From: UBA10518 sp022837185
GTDB taxonomy: Bacteria > Desulfobacterota > Desulfobulbia > Desulfobulbales > Desulfobulbaceae
Length of the DNA stretch: 64,000 bases
Direction of reading: 5' to 3'
NCBI GenBank assembly: GCA_034007705.1
Contig: JAVEQK010000010.1
Location: 24,511 to 88,510, forward strand
Every line of letters starts with the position of its first letter. The stretch's first letter is position 1. Position numbers and translations under genes: made by a program. Below, piece by piece: positions 34,398 through 42,661 of this stretch. The notes under the pieces are model-generated. The model was not told the origin of the DNA and did no database searches. It saw only the letters and a list, made by a program, of their open reading frames with translations.

Positions 34398-35750
34398 TCA
34401 GTCTGCCGGGGAAAAGAACTTTTCCACGTCCCTGGCCGCATCCCTGGTGAAGAACGTGACCAGGCTGTCGCCCGGTTTGATCACCGTGCCGCCGGTAGGG
34501 ATGAAGGCCTGGCCCTCGCGGACAATGGCGCCGATGAGAAGGCCGGGCGGGCAGGCCAGGTCCTTGATCGGCACCTGGTTGAAGGATTCGTGCTCCGGCA
34601 CGATCACTTCCATGACCTCGGCATCCGTGTCCAGGATAGTGGCGACGGAAATGATCGATCCGCGGCGGACATATCGCAGGATCATGTCGGCGGCGACCTG
34701 GCGGGGGCTGAGGGCGACATCAATGCCGAGCTTGCCGAGCATGGGCACGAAATCGTGCCGGGTAATCTTGGTGATGCAGCGTTTGGCGCCATGGTGCTTG
34801 GCCAGCAGGCTGGAAAGGATGTTGGTCGTGTCCGAGCCGGTGACGGCGATGACCAGGTCGGCGTATTCGATGCCCTCGTCAAGGAGGTCGTGGGCGTCGA
34901 GGCCGTCGAAATTGAGGACGATGCTGCGGCCGAGGTTCTCGGAAAGGAAATCGCAGCGCTGCGGGTCCTCTTCGACCAGCTTGACGTCGATGTCCAGCTC
35001 TTCAAGCTGGCGGGCGACCATGTAGCCGATGTTGCTGCCGCCGATGATAAAGACCTTGCGGGGCAGATGGCTGGCCAGGTTGAACAACTGCTCCATCCTG
35101 GCCATGTCTTTCTTGAGAATCATCAGGTAGATGCGGTCCCCGGCCTGAATGGTGCTGGCGCCGTGGGGAATGATGGTCCGGCCTTCACGGATGATCGCCG
35201 TAATGACATATTGATGGGTGGTGTGATGCTGCCCCAGTTCGAAGAGCGACATGCCGATGAAGGGATTGTTCTCGTGGATCTGGTAGCCGATGAGCAGGAC
35301 CTCGCCGTTGGCGAATTCGGCTGTGTACAGGGCTTCGGAGGCATGGGTCAGCTGCATGATCACCTCGACCATGGCCCAGTCGGGGCTGATGATCAGGTCG
35401 ATGCCGAGGGCCTCCTCGTTGAGCGAGAGCCCGGGGGTCAGGAAGTCCTCGTGCTTGACCCGGGCGATCCGGGTCTTCACGTCGTACTGGCGGGACATGA
35501 TGCAGGCCACCAGGTTGACCTCATCGCTGTCGGTGACGGCGATGAACAGGTCGGTTTTGGAGATTCCCGCCTCGGCCAGAATACGGGCCGAGGCGCCCGA
35601 ACCGACCACGGTCATGATGTTCAGCTCCTTTTCCATCCGCTGAAGCTTGTTCTTGTCCCGGTCGATCAGGACGACTTCCCGACCCTCGGAGGAAAATTTC
35701 TGGCACAGATACTGGCCGACCAGACCGGCGCCGACGATCATGATGCGCAC
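34398..35750 (-). CDS. trkA: Trk potassium system regulatory protein TrkA
   Basis: A 450-residue cytoplasmic NAD-binding gating subunit. Two RCK (TrkA-N) Rossmann domains start MRIMIVGAGLVGQYLCQ and VFIIGGSNIGYMVARQLEE, each followed by a TrkA-C domain. It forms a ring below TrkH and opens the pore according to nucleotide state. It is separated by 105 bases from the methyltransferase gene upstream and by 36 bases from trkH. Confidence 0.96.
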   Translation of the reverse strand: MRIMIVGAGLVGQYLCQKFSSEGREVVLIDRDKNKLQRMEKELNIMTVVGSGASARILAEAGISKTDLFIAVTDSDEVNLVACIMSRQYDVKTRIARVKHEDFLTPGLSLNEEALGIDLIISPDWAMVEVIMQLTHASEALYTAEFANGEVLLIGYQIHENNPFIGMSLFELGQHHTTHQYVITAIIREGRTIIPHGASTIQAGDRIYLMILKKDMARMEQLFNLASHLPRKVFIIGGSNIGYMVARQLEELDIDVKLVEEDPQRCDFLSENLGRSIVLNFDGLDAHDLLDEGIEYADLVIAVTGSDTTNILSSLLAKHHGAKRCITKITRHDFVPMLGKLGIDVALSPRQVAADMILRYVRRGSIISVATILDTDAEVMEVIVPEHESFNQVPIKDLACPPGLLIGAIVREGQAFIPTGGTVIKPGDSLVTFFTRDAARDVEKFFSPAD

Positions 35751-35855
35751 GGGGTTGCAACTCCTGTCAGTTTTTTCAATGTATTCCGCCTGAGGGGCAA
35801 CCGATTCATGGCCGGGAGTATAGATCGGACAGAGCTCATTTGCAACAGCGCCTTT

Positions 35856-36689
35856 TTATGGCCGCCGGAGGCCGGGATTCCAGCGGATGAGGGCCCAGGT
35901 GGTGACATGGCGGGGATGCAGGGTAATGATGGAGTCACTGTCCCGCCGGGCAATGGAGCGGACATAGTCTTCAAGCTTCCGCCGCTCCTGTTCGGTCGGC
36001 TCGGCAAACATCCAGATATAGTTTTCCACCGCCTCCTCGAGGGAACGGTAGCGGTGGCTGTTTTCCAGGCGGATGAAGTCGACGGCGGCAAGGAATCCCA
36101 TCTGGTACAGGATATTGACGGTGATAATATAATCCGGTCCTGTCTCCAACCCGCGGCCGACGGCTTGAAAGGCGTCCGGATCAAGGGGACCGGGCCCGAC
36201 CCTGTCGGTGACCACGACTTCCCGGCGGGCGAAATTGCTGAGCTTCTCAAGACAGGCCCTGAGATCCGGCACCGACAGCGAGCGGGAGGCAATGGCAACG
36301 TCATGGCGGTCGACACCATGGCGCCCCCAGTCATCGCTCCAGGAAAGCCGGCGGGTGGTGATGTTGGCGATTCCCAGTTCCCGGGCCCGTTGTTCGAGAA
36401 CATCAAGCATGCCGGCCGAAAAATCAAGGGCAGTGACGCGGCGGACCTGTTTTGCCAGGGGAATGGCCAGGGTGCCCGGCCCGCTGCCGACGTCAAGTAT
36501 CGTCCAGGACGGCTCGGGGCTGAGCAGTTCGATGAATTTTTCATTATAGGCCGATCTCTCATTGAGCTTGGCGAAGGTGGGGGCTTTACGGTCCCAGTCG
36601 GCGGCCGTTTTGCTCTTCCTGGATTTTTTCTGCCGCTCAAGCTGCCAGAGGCGGTTCCAGTCAATGTCCTGGTAACGCATATCCTGCAT
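35856..36689 (-). CDS. Class I SAM-dependent methyltransferase
   Basis: A 277-residue methyltransferase. The Rossmann core has ILDVGSGPGTLAIPLAK (SAM loop), VTALDFSAGMLDVLEQRA, and VAIASRSLSVPDLRACLEK (motif IV region). Substrate is not assignable. Three nearby ATGs (36695, 36689, 36680) are possible; I choose 36689 because GCGGGA lies just upstream. Any longer frame would read into the 103-bp repeats (ORF open to 36812), which is not credible. It is the first gene of the leftward run toward trkA. Confidence 0.82.
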   Translation of the reverse strand: MQDMRYQDIDWNRLWQLERQKKSRKSKTAADWDRKAPTFAKLNERSAYNEKFIELLSPEPSWTILDVGSGPGTLAIPLAKQVRRVTALDFSAGMLDVLEQRARELGIANITTRRLSWSDDWGRHGVDRHDVAIASRSLSVPDLRACLEKLSNFARREVVVTDRVGPGPLDPDAFQAVGRGLETGPDYIITVNILYQMGFLAAVDFIRLENSHRYRSLEEAVENYIWMFAEPTEQERRKLEDYVRSIARRDSDSIITLHPRHVTTWALIRWNPGLRRP

Positions 36690-36714
36690 GTGCATCCCGC
36701 AATTTTTTTTGACC

Positions 36715-37084
36715 TTCGGCTGAACCGTCGGCGGGGTATATTTAGCCCGCCGACCGGCCTTCCGCCCTGGTAGCATTACCGTTCCGGAGAGTGATCGCCA
36801 GTCAGGGATCATTCCGGTTCGGCTGAACCGTCGGCGGGGTATATTTAGCCCGCCGACNNNNNNNNNNNNNNNNNNNNNNNNNNNNNNNNNNNNNNNNNNN
36901 NNNNNNNNNNNNNNNNNNNNNNNNNNNNNNNNNNNNNNNNNNNNNNNNNNNNNNNNNGCGGGGTATATTTAGCCCGCCGACCGGCCTTCCGCCCTGGTAG
37001 CATTACCGTTCCGGAGAGTGATCGCCAGTCAGGGATCATTCCGGTTCGGCTGAACCGTCGGCGGGGTATATTTAGCCCGCCGAC
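36715..37084. repeat. Array of 103-bp tandem repeats with internal palindrome
   Basis: The same 103-base unit is visible in at least two copies on each side of the gap (unit landmark GCGGGG at 36731, 36834, 36958 and 37061, both pairs 103 apart). Each unit holds a perfect 9-bp palindrome GTCGGCGGG and CCCGCCGAC around a 10-base AT-rich loop (GTATATTTAG). The array lies between the divergent methyltransferase and rpmH genes. Copy number cannot be known because 100 N interrupt it. Confidence 0.9.
36858..36957. other. Assembly gap of 100 N
   Basis: Exactly 100 N, the conventional size for a gap of unknown length, inside the tandem array. The unit phase across it (36834 to 36958) is not a multiple of 103, so the true length differs from 100. 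Confidence 0.98.
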
Positions 37085-37093
37085 ACTTATTGT

Positions 37094-37123
37094 TTGACAT
37101 AAAAGTTGCCGTGTGATTAAAAT
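37094..37123 (+). promoter_or_regulatory. Promoter of the rpmH operon
   Basis: TTGACA (37094-37099), 18 bases, TAAAAT (37118-37123). The -35 box is perfect and the -10 has five of six consensus bases. It lies immediately after the last 103-bp repeat and gives a leader of about 195 bases before rpmH. Confidence 0.75.
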
Positions 37124-37173
37124 ACAAAATTTTCATAATGTAAATGGCAAGCTGAAAATCCGCGGTCAGGAAT

Positions 37174-37225
37174 GTTTCAGTTGCAGTTCCCGCACGAGTC
37201 AGTCAACGGCGCGGGCAATTGAAAC
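37174..37225 (+). promoter_or_regulatory. Stem-loop in the rpmH leader
   Basis: GTTTCAGTTG (37174-37183) pairs with CAATTGAAAC (37216-37225) with one G-U type wobble. An inner CCCGC/GCGGG stem (37189-37193 and 37211-37215) closes a 17-base loop. There is no T-run, so it is not a terminator. It may be an autoregulatory RNA structure; this is inference. Confidence 0.4.
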
Positions 37226-37324
37226 GGCTCCCGTCCGCCCCCCGGTCCTGGCGCGGATTGATCATGTCTCCACAAGTTGACGGCTTGCCTTGATGCGGAA
37301 GAGACAAAAAGAGGAACGTAAACG

Positions 37325-37462
37325 ATGAGCAAACGAACATTTCAGCCAAGCAATACAAAACGCAAACGCACCCACGGTTTCCGGAAAAGGATGAGCACCC
37401 GCGCCGGCCAGGCCATCATCAGCAACAGGAGGGCGAAGGGAAGAAAACGCCTGTCAGCGTGA
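37325..37462 (+). CDS. rpmH: Ribosomal protein L34
   Basis: A 45-residue, very basic ribosomal large-subunit protein. It shows the conserved N-terminus (M)SKRTFQPSNTKRKRTHGFRK and the GRKRLSA end. The ribosome site AGAGGA lies 9 bases before ATG 37325. It is followed after 4 bases by rnpA, the almost universal bacterial pair. Confidence 0.97.
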   Translation: MSKRTFQPSNTKRKRTHGFRKRMSTRAGQAIISNRRAKGRKRLSA

Positions 37463-37466
37463 ATCC

Positions 37467-37826
37467 GTGAAAAGATTTGGACTCCCCAAGCAGGATCTTC
37501 TGCGGAAATCATGGGAGTTTATGCTGGTATACCGCCGGGGAAAGCGGCTCAAGGGATCGGGGTTCACACTGGTTTTCGTGGCCAACGAACTCTCCTGCAG
37601 CCGGCTTGGAATCAGCGTCCACAGGATGATCAGGGGCGCGGTGCGCCGGAACAGGATCAAGCGGATGATTCGCGAGGCCTTTCGGCTGCGGCGGGACCTG
37701 TTTCCGCAGCAATGCGATATAGTTGTCACCGTCTCTCCCGATTTCGGGTTCAGCTCAACGGGTTCATTGCAGACCGCGGTTGCCGACCTGGTCTGTCCCG
37801 GGATGTCCCGCCGACATGATGTGTGA
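37467..37826 (+). CDS. rnpA: Ribonuclease P protein component
   Basis: A 119-residue basic protein that supports the RNase P RNA in 5' tRNA maturation. The RNR signature AVRRNRIKRMIREAFR is intact. The start is GTG 37467, just behind the rpmH stop, suggesting translational coupling. The C-terminal end overlaps the yidD start by 11 bases. Confidence 0.96.
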   Translation: MKRFGLPKQDLLRKSWEFMLVYRRGKRLKGSGFTLVFVANELSCSRLGISVHRMIRGAVRRNRIKRMIREAFRLRRDLFPQQCDIVVTVSPDFGFSSTGSLQTAVADLVCPGMSRRHDV

Positions 37827-38097
37827 CCATGTCCGCCGGACCGGGTCCGAACCGGCAAGGGAAGCGGCCGTGCCGGCCACAGGGAGGCCCGCCCTTTTCT
37901 GCGTGGTGTTCCTTCGGTGGTATAAACAGTATATCTCGCCATTTCTCCCTCCAAGCTGCAGATTCACCCCGACCTGTTCTCAGTATGCCATCGACGCCGT
38001 GCAGAAGCACGGGGTCATGCGCGGCCTGCTGCTGGCTGTGTGGCGCCTGCTTCGCTGCCATCCGTTCGCCCGGGGCGGATATGACCCGGTCAAATGA
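37816..38097 (+). CDS. yidD: Membrane protein insertion efficiency factor YidD
   Basis: A 93-residue protein that helps YidC insert membrane proteins. The family core FLRWYKQYISPFLPPSCRF, then TPTCSQYAIDAVQKHG and RLLRCHPFARGGYDPV is complete. The start is ATG 37816 or 37819, overlapping rnpA. A short N-terminal extension (about 25 residues) precedes the usual beginning. Confidence 0.95.
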   Translation: MMCDHVRRTGSEPAREAAVPATGRPALFCVVFLRWYKQYISPFLPPSCRFTPTCSQYAIDAVQKHGVMRGLLLAVWRLLRCHPFARGGYDPVK

Positions 38098-38216
38098 GTG
38101 GCTGACCGGCCAGGGCGGATACGCGGGACCCGGACAGGGAACACGGGTTCGCCGAAAGGCGGAATGACCACGGCGGGTAACGCAATTTTATCGAGGTATT
38201 CCAAGAGGTATTTCCT

Positions 38217-39869
38217 ATGGATTTGTACAGGGCCTTTCTGGCGATCGTCATCTCATTTGTCATACTGATCGGGTATCAGTATTTTTTTGTCCCCGTTGAA
38301 AAACCGATCCAACCCCAGAAAACCCAGGAACAGACTGAGGTCCCGGAGCAGCCCCTGACCGGGACGGTCCCGGGCCAGGACATCACCGGCCCGCTGCCGC
38401 CGCTTTCGACCGGGGAAGCCCGGCCCGATCCGACGGCACGGGACATCACTGTTGATACGCCGTATTATAAGGCTGTTATCGCCGAACAGGGCGGGGGGTT
38501 CAAAAGCTTCACCCTCAAGGGGTATCAACGGCAGAAGAGGGGGGACACCAGTCCGATGCAGCTTGTCCAGACCTCCAGGCCGACGGAGTTCCCGGCCCTG
38601 TTTTTCCTGGGGAACGGCGGGGGCAGCGAACTGCTGCGGTTTCAGGCCGACAGGACGAATCTCACCCTGGCGGCCGATGCGGGCAAGACCAGCCTGGTCA
38701 TGACCGCAACCGTGGCTGACAGGCTGAAGGTCATCCGCACCATGGTTTTTGATCCCGCCAGTTACGTGGTCGAAGACACGTACAGGGTGGAAAATCTGTC
38801 CGAGGCCCCGGTCTCGACCTTTCCGGTCTTCAGCCTCACCAACCGTCCCTTTTCGGTGCGGGACGCCGCCAGCCGCTTTACCTTCAGCGGGCCGGTCGCC
38901 TATGTGAACCAGTCGCTCCGCGAGGTCAAGGGAAAAAAAATCAACGAAGGGGTCGTGACCCTGGATGGTGAAGTCGGTTGGGCCGCGTACGAGGACAACT
39001 ATTTTATCTGCGCCCTTATTCCCGCCGAGCCGGTCACCGGGGCGGTGCGAATGAGCGCCAGCGATGAGACGGTCCGGACAGTGATTGTCGAAGGGCCGCA
39101 GCAGTTGGATCCTTCAGCGGCCAGGGAATTCAAATACACCGTTTACTTCGGGCCCAAGAAACTGGAGATACTGACGACCGTGGGCAGTGATCTGGCCAAG
39201 GCCATCAATTTCGGCTGGTTTGACATCCTGGCCAAGCCGATGCTCTGGCTGCTCAACTTCTTCCATTCCTATGTGCGCAACTACGGTGTTGCCATCATCC
39301 TCCTGACCATACTGATCAAGGCTGTCTTCTGGCCCATTACGCAGAAAGGCATGAAGTCGATGAAGAACATGCAGAAGCTGCAGCCCAAGGTCGCAAAACT
39401 CAAGGAAAAATTCAAAAGCGATCCCCAGAGGATGAACCAGGAAATGATGGCCCTGTACAAGACATACAAGGTCAATCCCCTTGGCGGCTGCCTGCCTCTG
39501 GTGCTGCAGATCCCGTTTTTCTTTGCCCTGTACAAGGTTCTGCTGATGTCCATCGAGCTGCGCCATGCGCCGTTCATGCTGTGGATCAATGACCTGTCCG
39601 CACCTGACCGGCTGTGGGTCGGTTTTGACATTCCCTACCTGCACGGCATACCCGTCCTGACCCTGCTGATGGGTGGTTCCATGTTCCTGCAGCAGAAGAT
39701 GACCCCGACCACGGCCGATCCGACCCAGGCCCGGATCATGCAGTGGCTGCCGGTCATATTTACCTTCATGTTTCTGAACTTTGCCTCAGGGCTTGTCCTG
39801 TACTGGTTTGTCAACAACCTGTTATCCATTCTTCAGCAGCAGCTCATCAACCGGCAGACCAGGGCATAA
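38217..39869 (+). CDS. yidC: Membrane protein insertase YidC
   Basis: A 550-residue inner-membrane insertase. The first helix (MDLYRAFLAIVISFVILIGY) anchors a large periplasmic beta domain (about 60-330). The conserved five-helix core follows, with MKNMQKLQPKVAKLKEKF, GGCLPLVLQIPFFFALYKVL and a positively charged groove. Length is typical of the Gram-negative form. AAGAGG precedes ATG 38217. The gene is 119 bases after yidD. Confidence 0.97.
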   Translation: MDLYRAFLAIVISFVILIGYQYFFVPVEKPIQPQKTQEQTEVPEQPLTGTVPGQDITGPLPPLSTGEARPDPTARDITVDTPYYKAVIAEQGGGFKSFTLKGYQRQKRGDTSPMQLVQTSRPTEFPALFFLGNGGGSELLRFQADRTNLTLAADAGKTSLVMTATVADRLKVIRTMVFDPASYVVEDTYRVENLSEAPVSTFPVFSLTNRPFSVRDAASRFTFSGPVAYVNQSLREVKGKKINEGVVTLDGEVGWAAYEDNYFICALIPAEPVTGAVRMSASDETVRTVIVEGPQQLDPSAAREFKYTVYFGPKKLEILTTVGSDLAKAINFGWFDILAKPMLWLLNFFHSYVRNYGVAIILLTILIKAVFWPITQKGMKSMKNMQKLQPKVAKLKEKFKSDPQRMNQEMMALYKTYKVNPLGGCLPLVLQIPFFFALYKVLLMSIELRHAPFMLWINDLSAPDRLWVGFDIPYLHGIPVLTLLMGGSMFLQQKMTPTTADPTQARIMQWLPVIFTFMFLNFASGLVLYWFVNNLLSILQQQLINRQTRA

Positions 39870-39892
39870 TCACGAGTACGAGGAAACAATTT

Positions 39893-40834
39893 ATGACAAG
39901 AGCGAAGGATTTTTACAGCAAGAGCGTTGCCGAAGCCATCCGCCAGGCCTGCGCCGAATTCGGCACCTCCCAGGAAAACCTTGACATCGAGGTCCTGGCA
40001 ACCGGTTCCGCCGGGATTTTCGGGTTGTGTAAAAAGCGGGCCCATATCAGGGCGAGCCTCAAGCAGAGCGAGGCCGGAGGGGAGCCGGAAACCGGAAGAA
40101 GCAGGAAGCGTCGTCCCGCAGCCGAACAGGCCGAGCGCCAGGCGGAAAAGGAGCGGAAGCTCGAGGATTTGGCCGGCGCCGGCGGGGAGGCGGAAGAGCC
40201 TGTGCCCGTCCCGGCCCGGACGGAAAAAAAGCGGCCGCCGGTGATCGAAGAGAAGGATCTGGCCGAAACGGTACCGGTTGAATCAAGAGGAGCCGGTGAA
40301 GAGGAAACCCCTGAGCCGCCAAGCGAGGAAGCGCTTGAATCCGTCCGCAGCCATCTTGATCAACTGCTGCGGCATATGGGCCTCGAATCGACGGTTGCGG
40401 TCAAGTTCGCCGACGGCAGCGTGCAATGCCACATCAGCGGCGCCTACGAGGAGCAGATCATCGGCCCGGAAGGCAGGACCCTTGACAGCCTGCTCTATCT
40501 GATCCGGAAAATGATGGCCAGGGAGCTCCCCGAACGCTTCAGCATCGACATCGATGCCGGGAATTTTCGCGAGCGCAGGAATGAAGAGCTGAAAAAGACT
40601 GCCCTCGAGTTTGCCGAACAGGTGAAGGAGGACGGCAAGACCAGGTCGATTCCCGCCCTGAATCCTTCGGAGCGCAGGGTCGTGCATGTGGCCCTGCAGG
40701 ATGACAAGGAAGTGAGGTCGAGAAGCGTCGGGGACGGCCTGTTCAAAAAGGTGCTGATATACAAACCCGGCAAGAATCGCAAATCCGGTCCGAGGCGAAG
40801 AGGTCGCCAGAGTGGCGGGCAGGCGGCAAAGTGA
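39893..40834 (+). CDS. jag: Jag/KhpB RNA-binding protein
   Basis: A 313-residue cytoplasmic RNA-binding protein. The Jag-N domain (about 5-52; FYSKSVAEAIRQACAEFG) is followed by a highly charged linker (60-155) of low complexity. Then come a KH domain (about 160-235; GSVQCHISGAYEEQIIG, then GPEGRTLDSLLYLIRK) and an R3H domain ending with RRVVHVALQDDKEVRSRSVG. In other bacteria the KhpB/Jag partner regulates cell-wall and division genes. The start at ATG 39893 follows GAGGAAA. Its end overlaps the mnmE start by 23 bases. Confidence 0.94.
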   Translation: MTRAKDFYSKSVAEAIRQACAEFGTSQENLDIEVLATGSAGIFGLCKKRAHIRASLKQSEAGGEPETGRSRKRRPAAEQAERQAEKERKLEDLAGAGGEAEEPVPVPARTEKKRPPVIEEKDLAETVPVESRGAGEEETPEPPSEEALESVRSHLDQLLRHMGLESTVAVKFADGSVQCHISGAYEEQIIGPEGRTLDSLLYLIRKMMARELPERFSIDIDAGNFRERRNEELKKTALEFAEQVKEDGKTRSIPALNPSERRVVHVALQDDKEVRSRSVGDGLFKKVLIYKPGKNRKSGPRRRGRQSGGQAAK

Positions 40835-42203
40835 GACGATCGCCGCGATAGCTACCCCTCCCGGGGTGGGCGGCATCGGCATAGTCCGCATCAGCGGCCC
40901 CGAGGCGCACCCCATCCTGCGGGCGCTCTTCACCCCGAACAAGCCGCGGGAGACATTCAGGAGCCATACCCTGTATTACGGGACCGTGCGCGACGCTGCC
41001 GGCAAGGTGCTGGACGAGGTGCTGGCCGTCTACATGAAGGCCCCGAACACCTATACCCGCGAAGACATAGTCGAACTGCACAGTCACGGCAGTTACCTTG
41101 TGCTTTCCGCCATCCTCGGGGAAATACTCAGGAAAGGTGCCCGGGCCGCCGAAGCGGGTGAATTCACCAAGCGGGCTTTCCTGGCCGGACGGATCGATCT
41201 GACCCGGGCTGAGGCGGTGATCGACCTGCTGCGGGCCAGGACCGACACCGGGATGCAGCTGGCCGTCGGCCAACTGCAGGGAAGCCTTTATCAGCGGATC
41301 GAAGCCCTGCGGCAGGCCCTGGTCGAGATCCTGGCGGTCCTGGAGGTGGCCATAGACTTTCCCGATGACGATGTCGAGCTGATCGATTCCCAGGCCATTC
41401 TGACCAAACTCGAACAGCAGGTTGAAGCACCCCTCTCTGGGCTCATTGGCCTGGCCGACCGGGGCAGGATCATTCGCGAGGGGATCAGCATCGTCATCGC
41501 CGGGCTTCCCAATGTGGGAAAATCAAGCCTGCTCAATGCCCTGCTGCAGGAGGACAGGGCCCTTGTCACCCCCATTCCCGGGACCACCCGGGATACCATA
41601 GAAGAAGTCATCTCCATCAACGGCGTCCCGGCCCGGATAGTCGATACGGCCGGCATCAGGTCTGAAGCGGAGTCCATCGAGGAGCTCGGCATCCAGCGGG
41701 CCCGCAGAAAGGTGCGCGAGGCCGATCTGGTCCTGTTCATGGTCGATGCGGCAGCCCCGCTGACCGCCCAGGACAGGGAACTCTATTCCTCTCTCGGTGA
41801 CGTCGACCGGATAGTCGTCCTCAACAAGATCGATATCGCCGGCGAGGAAGGGGTAGAGGCAGCGGAAGCGGTTTTTTCCGCCGACCCCCTGGTCAGGATA
41901 TCCGCCCGCAGTCATGAGGGTTTGACTGACCTGCAGAGTGCCATTTACACGCATATCATGGGGGACAGCGCCGCCCTGCAGGAGCGGGAGCCCTGCGCCC
42001 CCAACGTCCGGCACCGGCTGGTGCTGGAGGAGTCGCTGGCCGCCTGCCGGCGGCTGCGGACAGCCCTTAGCGCCGGAGTCACGGTCGACCTGCTGGCGGT
42101 GGAGGCGCAGGCCGCCCTCGACTGCCTGGGGGACATTGTCGGGCTGACGACTCCGGATGATGTACTGGACAGGATATTTGCCGAATTCTGCATCGGCAAG
42201 TAA
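40812..42203 (+). CDS. mnmE: tRNA modification GTPase MnmE
   Basis: A 463-residue G protein that works with MnmG on U34 of tRNA. The N-terminal tetrahydrofolate-binding domain (about 1-120) is followed by a helical domain carrying a Ras-like G domain. Walker A is GLPNVGKSS, G2 is PGTTRDT, G3 is DTAGIRS and G4 is NKID. The C-terminal CIGK carries the essential cysteine. The start is GTG 40812. It is the last gene of the rpmH run, 6 bases from the convergent bactofilin stop. Confidence 0.97.
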   Translation: MAGRRQSETIAAIATPPGVGGIGIVRISGPEAHPILRALFTPNKPRETFRSHTLYYGTVRDAAGKVLDEVLAVYMKAPNTYTREDIVELHSHGSYLVLSAILGEILRKGARAAEAGEFTKRAFLAGRIDLTRAEAVIDLLRARTDTGMQLAVGQLQGSLYQRIEALRQALVEILAVLEVAIDFPDDDVELIDSQAILTKLEQQVEAPLSGLIGLADRGRIIREGISIVIAGLPNVGKSSLLNALLQEDRALVTPIPGTTRDTIEEVISINGVPARIVDTAGIRSEAESIEELGIQRARRKVREADLVLFMVDAAAPLTAQDRELYSSLGDVDRIVVLNKIDIAGEEGVEAAEAVFSADPLVRISARSHEGLTDLQSAIYTHIMGDSAALQEREPCAPNVRHRLVLEESLAACRRLRTALSAGVTVDLLAVEAQAALDCLGDIVGLTTPDDVLDRIFAEFCIGK

Positions 42204-42209
42204 TGGATT

Positions 42210-42635
42210 TTACTCTTGCTTGCCCGGAGCCTGCTTGACCGGCGGGGAGGGGGTGTTTTTCGCAGTCTCCTGCGACGGGGAGGTGATTTCTCCGTTCAGC
42301 CTGGCGCCGGGCTCCACGGTCAGGCTGGCCGCGGTGAGATTGCCCTTCAGGGACGCGGTGCTCAGGGTGGTCACCTGCTGGGCCTTGACGTTGCCTTCTA
42401 TGAAGCCGTGGCAGATCAGACTGATCACTTCAAGGTCGCCGTAGACCTTGCCGGTCTCGCTCAGGACAAGATGCTCTCCCCTGATGTTGCCCTCGACGGT
42501 TCCGTCGATCCGGGCCTTGCCCTTGAAACTGAGTTCGCCGGCCAGCCGCATGTCCTTGGAAAGGATGGATGAAATGGCTCCATCGGATGGAGCGGCCGCC
42601 GTGCGCAGCGAATTTTTTTTCCTGAACAGCCCCAT
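42210..42635 (-). CDS. Bactofilin
   Basis: A 141-residue cytoskeletal protein that polymerises without nucleotides. The beta-helix DUF583 core (about 28-115) shows the periodic LSFKGKARIDGTVEGNI, LVLSETGKVYGDLEV, GFIEGNVKAQQVTTLSTASL pattern. A short basic N-terminus and a proline-rich tail flank it. The start is ATG 42635 with AAAGG upstream; a GTG two codons earlier is possible. It lies 26 bases after the M23 peptidase gene, the usual bactofilin-LmdC pair. Confidence 0.93.
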   Translation of the reverse strand: MGLFRKKNSLRTAAAPSDGAISSILSKDMRLAGELSFKGKARIDGTVEGNIRGEHLVLSETGKVYGDLEVISLICHGFIEGNVKAQQVTTLSTASLKGNLTAASLTVEPGARLNGEITSPSQETAKNTPSPPVKQAPGKQE

Positions 42636-42661
42636 GGCCACTGCCTTTCACCTGCTCCCGA

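Noticed and set aside
33603..36773. Long plus-strand open frame of 1056 codons opposite trkH and trkA
   Set aside because: It is antisense to two clear genes and to the methyltransferase, has low-complexity Asp/Gly/His/Gln-rich translation and no ribosome site. It is a GC-bias shadow.
36715..37084. CRISPR array
   Set aside because: The units are full 103-bp tandem copies without variable spacers.
36690..37324. Chromosome origin (oriC) near rpmH/mnmG
   Set aside because: The gene neighbourhood is suggestive, but I found no TTATCCACA-like DnaA boxes in the repeats or the rpmH leader, and dnaA is not in the window.
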